DNA of 64,000 bases from Anthoceros angustus (Eukaryota; Streptophyta; Anthocerotopsida; Anthocerotales; Anthocerotaceae): positions 558,001 through 622,000 of the forward strand of contig MU008181.1 of NCBI GenBank assembly GCA_010909165.1. Reading direction: 5' to 3'. Every line of letters begins with the position of its first letter. The stretch's first letter is position 1. The notes under the pieces were generated by a model. That model was not told where the DNA came from, searched no databases, and was given only the letters and a program-made list of their open reading frames with translations. Positions 56,801 to 64,000 of the stretch are shown in pieces. Made by a program: the position numbers and the translations under genes.

Positions 56801-58386
56801 GTGGGACTCCCCTAACAGCAGTTCGCCTCCTACGGGTGACATGTGCTTAATAGCGTCATAGGGGAGATCCAAAAGACTTTCTGCCTGCATGCAAGCAGAG
56901 AAAATGTCGTAGAGGGTCCTATGAATTCACGCTCATCTTCTATAAAGTTTGTTCCCTTTTACTCGAACTACGCAAAATTCTCCTACAAGGCATCAGAGCA
57001 ACATCCCTACTCATCAAACAGCCCCCAAACGTAGCTCAGCTCTTTAAACGGTAACAACTGGAAGGGAGAAAGTGATCAACCACCTTCTGTCTCTGAAACT
57101 GGAATCCTCCCTTTGCATCCGAGAGATTGAGTCTGCTTCCAACCTCCTGAAGTAAATGTGGGAGCAGAGGCTTTGGCCTGCACAGCAGAGATTCAGCCCT
57201 CTACAGCTACGGAGCCTCCTTGATTAAGGGCTTCTTCACCAGCAGGAAAGAAGTATACACAAGCACCTGAGACTGGCAGACGCCAAGGGGTCTTGGAAGT
57301 TAGTGTTCCAGGTGGCCAGTTCCCCAGTACCTGCGAGCTTATCCCCACCCTACCTCAGTATATGGACCCGCTTGAAATGAAAGTCCGGAGGCTCGATGGA
57401 CAAATACCAACTCACCTGGTAGAGCAGCCTCTAAGGATGGCTGGTTTTGGAAGAAGAATCGATCTGCTCCAGTTCCACTCTCAGGGCCGTGTGGGAGATT
57501 GACTTCTGTTGCTACCAAGCATTGACCGACATTAATGATCATGGAGCCTTCATGACCAATCCACTGTGAATTATGTCCAGCATGCTCGTACCGGCCTCTT
57601 CTGCTATCAGACTTGCTAGCTTTCTCCCATCCCTTCTCACACAAAGTGGTGGTAAGCCTTTGGATGTAGCATGCTTCCTTGGTCGGTCCGACCTCTCAAC
57701 AAGCTTTCCAGCACCCAGAGGGGTTGGTGTCCTCGGGCTCTCACAGCTGCCGAGATATACACTTGTTTTACTGTCCCACATGTTTGCGAAGTCTGTAAAT
57801 GCAGATCAGGTCCAGGATCTTACTTATTCTTCAGTGTAGCACAGCGCTTCGGAGTTCTGGGAACTGTGTAGAAAAACAAGTTTCATAGTTAGCGACTCAC
57901 GGCTCCTATTCAAGACACAACAGAACAGGTTCATGGACGTCTCACACCCTACAACATTCCGCACCGGCTCGGTGTGATCGCTTCGCGCTTTGCAACACCG
58001 AAGCACCAGCATCAGCGTGTACAGGTCTCGCCTGTTTCTTGCCACCGAATTTCCCAGGAGCTGAACTCGAAAATTTTGAAAATATGTTCAGACGGCAGAC
58101 ATCTACCACATGCTACAATTAGCATCCAAATTACAAGCGAAGAACCTTCAATGTTCGGTTGAGGCCCTTCGGACGTAGCGGGAACGTCCTCACAAAGTCT
58201 CCGCAAACATTGTATGTCCAGTGACTTGAGCGCTTTCTGCCGACAGGCCCGAGGTTCGTCGCCATTTGGCAAGGCTGAAGTCCCATCTGCAGCCTGACCG
58301 GATCGATCTTGCTTCCGTTGCTCGAAGGACTGCTTCTGCCTAAGCATGTCATCCATTCCAGGGAGTGAGCAAGTTTTCAAGCTCAC
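53821..58386 (-). CDS. Multi-exon plant gene of unknown function
   Basis: Several long minus-strand frames with GT-AG borders line up. Exon 58,386-58,146 has MDDMLRQKQSFEQRKQ and ALKSLDIQCL. An exon ending at 57,416 has SPRTPTPLGAGKL and HEGSMIINVGQ in two frames. Exon 56,884-56,325 (about 187 codons) is acidic, with SLLDLPYDAIKH and YPWEDCRDPHWPYWGE. Exon 56,271-56,111 has ERFYSISDAML, PFWGLPAFLGNKELDLG. An exon from 56,004 has CSLCELTRSVEHCEG. An exon of about 55,622-55,539 has AYAALVQEDPLVDDCSCC. The last long exon, about 54,816-53,821, is basic and Ser/Lys-rich with PGLASALAKLCPHPEL. I do not recognise the family. The architecture (acidic middle, basic tail, no membrane segment) suggests a nuclear or cytoskeletal protein; that is inference. 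The 57.4-57.8 kb exon has a frame break, so the model is incomplete. Confidence 0.5.
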
Positions 58387-61300
58387 GACTACAGGCAGGC
58401 GTCAAGACATCAAATTCAGAGGGCTTACCTGCGTTGAAGAGAATTCTTGGACTGCCACAGGAACAAAAACACTTATCAATGCATGGAGTAGGACGAAAAG
58501 CTGGTGAAAATGCTTGCCGCTGCAGGAAGTCCTCAACCTATCCAGCAAATTGGAGCACACACGCATCTAGAAGGGAAGCAGAGTCCTTCATCGACAACAA
58601 AAGCGGCATTGCGCAGCAGCTTGCGAGCACACGATGCAGATTAATCACTACGCATCACGAAGCACTTCAACTCACAACATTGATCCTCTTCCGGGCGCCT
58701 CCCATCCATTGGAGCATGGCTTCAAGCTTCCCTCGAATTCCGAGCCAACGAGTACAGAAAGCACAACCAGAAAACAATCGGAAAATTCATTATCCAAATA
58801 CACAAAGTTGTTTAAATCATCATGCACTTCTTCTTCTAGAGACACTATATGCGATTTGCAGAGCGGCCCTTTCATACTCGTAAGAAGCAGTTTACTTGTG
58901 AAGCCGGTATCGTTGAAGCCCTTGAACTGGACGTCGAAGAGGAGGATGAGGATGGGGGTGATCGCAGGCAGCATCACAAATAAACTGGCAAGGATCATGC
59001 TGAACTGAACAAGCTGCATCATGAGTTAGCAAGGCAGTGGCAGCAGGTAGTTGGTACGAAGAGAAGGCGTGTCAACCAGGCGAGAAGTTCCTTTAAAAAT
59101 TGGCCAGAAGACAATGGAGCCTCTTCCGGAATTTCGGAAGTCTGGAAGTAGTGGAAGGAGGAAGCATGTACATGGCATCTGCCGCGACCGTGTGACTAAC
59201 TCCCGACCTATTCCGTCCCGACAGGTTCGTCGAATAGAATTTTTTCATACTAGTGATTTGTCAAATTGGTATTTTCACCTACCAGTTGGCCACTTGAGTT
59301 TCAGCGTTCCACGACTAGGTACCTAGTTTGCACAATTTTCGATTTAATAGGATATATATGAAAGGTTGTTTAGGAGTTGTGGGACTTGGCGCAGGCCGGA
59401 CATCGAAGTCAAAGGAAAACCTTCGAGGTACGGGTGTGACGTCGAAGGAAAACCCTTCGAGGCACCGATGTTTAGAGCAGGCTGCAAGAGGGTGGCAAGA
59501 GTACCCGTACGGGCATGACTTTGGCTGATTTTTTGCCGTAGAATATTATATGTAATTAATTTTTTTTCCTCTTATATCTCATCCCCATGCGATCTTGCAT
59601 CTACAATTTCAATATATAAACTTTTGAGCCAAGTATTTATATAAAAATTGGTGCATCAACGGTTAGGGAATTCATTGGTCCCCTTGTCTGAAAACCAAGT
59701 TGAGCTCCCTCTCTTGTCATTACCAATAACAGCCAGGAAGGTGGCATAAACTACATCATCTATATCTTGGTTAGTTGCAATATGAACTCGGGCGACTCGC
59801 CGACGAGGGGTGGAAGGAGGTATTGGGCGAGATAGAGCCGTCTCCGAATAGGGTGAATGAAGAGACGACCAAAAACCCCCCACATCGAGCATGCATCTCA
59901 CTCGTGTCCAGCATGAGAGCACGTCAAGCCAGCATGTTGCAAACAAGACGTGGGCATCAATGGGACGGTGGGGCCAGCTGGCCTAGAGGAGATCCTCCCT
60001 GAACCCACGGACAATATTCGTCATGTGGTTGGATACGATTTCGTGCTGGAGTCTAGTTCCACGTCATCTTGACGGCCCGTCTATGGAAAACTTTTTCTCC
60101 AAGATTGCTCGTGTACGCCGGCAATCCTGGACAACCAGCTTGAAAGTTCTCAACCTTCAACTTGAGTCCTTGGATGAAGAAGTCCAGACCTTACGTCGAC
60201 GAACGAGTGGAACAATTCACTGGAAGATGAGAGGACCATCTGCGTCCTCGCTTGGTGTCGTTGGAAGCTCCAAGCACGGATGAAGCAAGTGGGGAAGGGG
60301 CAACAGCCCATAAGGAAATAACTCAGATTGAAAATAAAGGACTAGTCTACATCACAACAATAAGGGTAGCGACCTACAAGGGTGGTCCACAGCTGGCGAA
60401 GGGAGGACATGGCGAGGTGACACACTCGAGAGTGAAGCCACTCCACCACCCGCCCATGAAGGTCGTGAAAGAGAATCCCCTTCAAGGAGACAAACTCCCG
60501 ATTGGCTGACAACCTGCTGGTTAAGTACTTAAGACTGGTTTGGCAGGTACGAAGGAAGGTGTAGCAATCCTCTGAGATAGAGGGAATTCCATCCGTATAT
60601 GAAATTTCCTGAAGAGCTCGAAAATCCGCCTCATCGGCACACAACACATCAAAATGGTGGGGGGACTTCTCTATGCGGACAAGCAGAAAATGGCTGTGGA
60701 TTCTGGTTTCTATAGATGTTTGCTTTCTGGCATATGTAACTATCAGGCACATGTGAATCTCCTTTTTCCCCTGAACATATTAAGTATGCCACATCAATTA
60801 ACTCACCTGTAGGTAAGTATTATTTAGGGACCATATATCCTCCTTCTTCAGGTATTATATAGGGGCCAGAAACTCTCAGTATAGGAGTCCCCACACATTT
60901 ATTAGTTCGTGCCAAGAATGAACTTAGTAAGTTAACTCATAGCAAAGGAGAAATAAGAAATGCATATGTGGTTAGCAATTATATTAGGAACTTATCAGCC
61001 ATAGTAGCTTCCCCTGGTAATTTTAGCTTTTTTTCATTATGCTCCTTCCTTTCAGGGAAACAGCCTAGCCACTTATGCCCCACATCTGCCACATGGCTGT
61101 AATTTGTGAGTTTGCCCAATTCTTGCCACAATCCTGTCCATCGTAGACTACACAAAGGAACAGATCATTCACCAGCTCCTGGAGCTTCTCTACAGCAAAG
61201 GGATCAATACATATATTAGTTTGGAGACATCTTTCTCTCTAGCTCGGTCTTCCCTCACAGATATCCTCAGAGTCTTATATGGGGTGAAGGATAGCTGTTC

Positions 61301-62260
61301 TAGGCCACTCTTCACGTCTTTTAGGAGCGGTTGATTCTTTTATATTTGTGTAGTGAACAGTGGCAAGGAAAAATAAAGGTTAAAGATATGCTATTAGTTA
61401 CCATAACCAGTTTTGCAGGCATGGGAACTCTTACGTTTATTTTCAACTGTTGGTGCCTCCTCCAGATCGTCATCAAATGCATCATAGCCAATTGCATCTT
61501 CAAATGATGAGGACAAGTCTACTACTGTAGGAAAATGCACACTCTGGTTGGATATTGAGCACTGCGGCGATATCTCTACCCTTCATGCAAGCAGGTTTCT
61601 TTGGTTGTTGGCAGCTGATGTCAAGGTCTGTAAACTCGGGGCAGTCTCGGATCCATACGACAGACTTGCTTCCCTTTCCTCACGGTGACCAGTTCGCATT
61701 TTATCCAGAAACCCTATGGCAGAAGTTGCAAGCACCACAGGCATCAATTTGGGCTCAACCTTCTTTATTTCACAAATGTGATCAGCAGTGACTGCTAATA
61801 TGGTGCTAGAGCCTTCTCTTGCTTACCTTACACAGGGACTCATGCTCACTGGAGCGAAATTGCAGATCAATTCTTAGTACCAGGTGCAAGATGAGACATT
61901 ACCCTAAACAATAAGAGGCCTGCGCAGCGCAGCCGTAGGGAGCGCGGGCGTGTGTAGTGGCATCGTAGGCCCAACGCGCGGCAGCATGGTGCGCGCAGGG
62001 CGCTATGGCCCCTTTCCTGATCCGCGTGCATGCGCTAGTGCTCTGGGCGCCATAGCCATGTGCTCACATTTTTTAGATGTGTGTTTGGCTTATTTTCTCT
62101 CCTATTGAATGTAATAGATAGTGCAAAAGAGTGATCCCAGTCGGTTCAAAACCCAAGGATGTGTTAATTAATCAATTGATTTATTGATTGATTGATGAAT
62201 TTATTTTCTTTTCCTTCCATTTTGGTAGATCACTTGAGGTCAAGATCCAAGGACATAACT
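58387..62260. other. Repeat-like region with unassigned open frames
   Basis: 58,672-59,022 minus is open with a hydrophobic N-terminal segment (about 30 residues), possibly a signal anchor, but no family. 59,404-59,466 has two copies of a 'tcgaagg-aaaa-ccttcga' hairpin word. 59,656-60,752 has open pieces on both strands. On the minus strand, 61,050-61,320 gives FAVEKLQELVNDLFLCVVYDG and WANSQITAMWQMWG, and 61,440-61,800 gives an acidic stretch (FEDAIGYDAFDDDLEEAPTV). These two could be exons of one gene or transposon, not identified. A GC-rich island at 61,921-62,065 interrupts AT-rich DNA. Confidence 0.35.
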
Positions 62261-62262
62261 AT

Positions 62263-62460
62263 ATGCTATATATGGATGTCATAATGGAAAAGACTATCAT
62301 AAAAAGTGGTTACACTTCTAAGATAGAATGTTATACATGCATGTCATAGTATGAAAGACTACCATAAAGAGTGATTCCTCACTTGAGATACTATGCTATA
62401 TATATGTATATCATAGTAGGAAAGACGATATATCATATAAAGTGAGGTTACAGTTCTTGC
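62263..62460 (+). repeat. Diverged tandem repeat, period about 65-70 bp, three copies
   Basis: Copies share 'atgctatatatggatgtcat' (or 'atgttatacatgcatgtcat', 'atgctatatatatgtatatc'), then 'agtaggaaagac', 'tatcataaa/taccataaa', then 'agtg-ggttac/agtgattcct'. Divergence is much higher than in other arrays here, so the array is old. Confidence 0.75.
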
Positions 62461-62685
62461 AAAAATTTAACACTTGTTCTTGCAGCAACCAATTTGATAG
62501 TTCAAAATAAAATCAAAACAAAACTCCTTGAACTTTCTAAAGCCATTGCTGGGTCTTAGAAGTAATGCATGTGATGAGGATAGCAATGGAAAAGAAAGCA
62601 AGAAGCCTATGAAAGGGTACATAGTTGTGGAGGTGAGGATGAAAGGATTAGGTTTCCTCTTTCAATAGACGAGCTCAACCATGCC

Positions 62686-62955
62686 TTGGTCAAGCCCTTA
62701 TTAGACTATATGGAGGCTGAGTTTGGCTTTCTTCAAAAAGGCAACTTGCATATTCCTTGCAACGTAGAGTTGTTCAAGAGATTGCTTCAATTTATCAGGA
62801 GCAATGTAGAGTTGTTCAAAAGATTGCTTCAATTTCTCAGGAGTAAGCCACCGATACCAACTTCAACCTATCAAAGCATTCTTCATTATCATTGCAGACG
62901 GAAGTTGGCTTTATGTCAGTCAAATTTGGGCGATGAGAAAAAATTTATTAAGTAG
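62686..62955 (+). CDS. Small open frame with an internal 14-residue duplication, unknown
   Basis: The 89-codon frame begins MVKPLLDYMEAEFGFLQKG and contains NVELFKRLLQFIRS followed directly by NVELFKRLLQFLRS, encoded by a 42-bp tandem duplication (about 62,760-62,843) that keeps the frame. The C-terminus is basic. The frame is open upstream to about 62,640, where 'FPLSIDELNHALVKPLLDY' precedes the Met, so it is probably part of a longer exon or a transposon piece. No family recognised. Confidence 0.3.
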   Translation: MVKPLLDYMEAEFGFLQKGNLHIPCNVELFKRLLQFIRSNVELFKRLLQFLRSKPPIPTSTYQSILHYHCRRKLALCQSNLGDEKKFIK

Positions 62956-64000
62956 ATTCCTATTTCATAATGTTGTAGTCCCTAGTAGTTGGCACACGTA
63001 ATGATGGGAGAATATGCAAACATGAGAGTCAAGGTTGGAGGAATATGTGGACGGTGTGTCAAATATGCTTAATTTCAACTCATCTGAAAAGTTAGCTTAG
63101 CCATAACTTTATTACTTTATTTCCAAAACGAACCTCGCAGACAAATATGAAGGTAGAAAATTGTAAGTTAGATTTTTAAGTTCCAAGATTTCATCGAGGG
63201 TACGAGCAGACAGCACTCCATCACTTCCATGACGAACTACTACCACATGTGTGGTAGATCTACTAGGCCAAGCAAGAGAACTTGACGAGGTAGGAGCTCT
63301 CACAAGATCATAGTGAGTGGGAGTGATAAAATTCTTTATTAATTAGGACACCTAGAAATCCCTAGACTTAAGTAATTTTACTTTGTGGTGGTTACAACTA
63401 CTTACAACCACCCTTACTTTATAACACTTGTATATTCTATGATTCTAATGAATCAATGTTAGAAACTTTTTGAGCAAGTGTATGATTCTCATTAGTGGAA
63501 TACCTCCCAAGCAAGATGTAAGAGAACCGTCTCTACACCTCTTAGCTCATACGCCAGACACCTTTTCCCATGGGCATACCTTAAAGAGGACTCAATAACA
63601 GGGATAACTTGATAGAGCGAAGAGCCATAAGCTCCATACAGGAACTGGCTTGTGGGTACAATCAAAGGCTGCTCTCTTATAGCTTGTGGGTACAATCAAA
63701 GGCTGCTCTCTTATAGCTTGTGGGTACAATCAAATCAAAGGCTGCTCTCTTATAGCAAGGCCTGCTGCAAACTTCAAAAATGCATACGTAGTGCTCTGCC
63801 CCCATCCAACTCCTAAGGTCTCCTTGTACTGGAAAGTCCATTGCACGCCCGTCAGCCTCCTAACTTTAGTAGTCCACCTCCATAGCGCGCACACCAAGGC
63901 AAGGTGATTGGCCCGAACTATCTTTTCTTCTAACAGTCCCTTGAACAACGAGAGAATCTGTCAAGCCAAAATGAACACTTAGTTCTGCAACATCAGCACA
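62956..64000. other. AT-rich region; minus-strand open pieces at the window end
   Basis: Apart from the 34-bp repeat there are two minus-strand open pieces, 63,492-63,695 and 63,730-63,948, that would join across the repeat with small frame changes. The wording (WRWTTKVRRLTGVQWTFQYK) is reminiscent of mobile-element protein but not assignable. The segment continues beyond the window. Confidence 0.3.
63649..63756 (+). repeat. 34-bp tandem repeat, three copies
   Basis: The unit 'cttgtgggtacaatcaaagg' plus 'ctgctctcttatag' occurs three times from 63,649. The third has an extra 'atcaa'. On the minus strand it lies in an open frame that gives REQPLIVPTS repeats, so it may have expanded within a former coding sequence of unknown type. 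Confidence 0.92.

Overview
This window looks like nuclear DNA of a land plant. The best-preserved genes are a spliced tubulin-folding cofactor E gene, an intronless SABATH methyltransferase, bulb-type (GNA) lectin genes, a plant-type coiled-coil protein gene and a nuclear tRNA-Arg(CCT) with internal A and B boxes. Introns have GT-AG borders and are mostly about 70-170 bp. Plant transposon classes surround the genes: Ty3/gypsy, Mutator-like (MULE) and a non-LTR (LINE) element. An intronless SABATH gene would suit a seed-free plant such as a bryophyte, but the sequence does not settle the species.

Layout. From 1 to about 11.2 kb there is repeat-like DNA with no gene I can support. From 11.2 to 17.1 kb lies a decayed Ty3/gypsy retrotransposon with gag zinc knuckle, protease, reverse transcriptase and integrase traces. 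From 17.4 to 22.3 kb there are minisatellites and a tandem duplication of about 670 bp. From 22.6 to 28.05 kb is a head-to-tail array of MULE transposase copies. From 28,570 to 32,216 is a separate complete-ended MULE with terminal inverted repeats of 252 and 288 bp and a 9-bp target-site duplication. From 32.6 to 35.5 kb is a perfect-period (972 bp) triplication of a GNA-lectin gene. From 35.5 to 40.6 kb is a SABATH cluster with one complete gene and five fragments, rearranged through short shared sequences. From 40.6 to 41.5 kb is a decayed, internally deleted lectin locus. From 42.1 to 45.1 kb is TBCE (minus strand). From 45.5 to 47.2 kb the DNA is AT-rich, with a tRNA gene. From 47.5 to 49.2 kb is a LINE remnant split by a 31-bp minisatellite. 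From 51.3 to 52.2 kb is a coiled-coil protein gene (minus). From 53.8 to 58.4 kb is a multi-exon minus-strand gene of unknown function. From 58.4 to 64 kb there are repeats and unassigned ORFs.

Two themes stand out. First, the lectin/SABATH block shows serial duplication with junctions at 7-13 nt of shared sequence, including an inverted segment, as expected from replication template switching. Second, repeated copies differ mainly by tiny insertions and deletions, often in homopolymers, whereas unique genes (TBCE, SABATH) keep open frames. Part of the apparent pseudogene decay in repeats may therefore be consensus error. I found no prokaryotic features, CRISPR array or operon.
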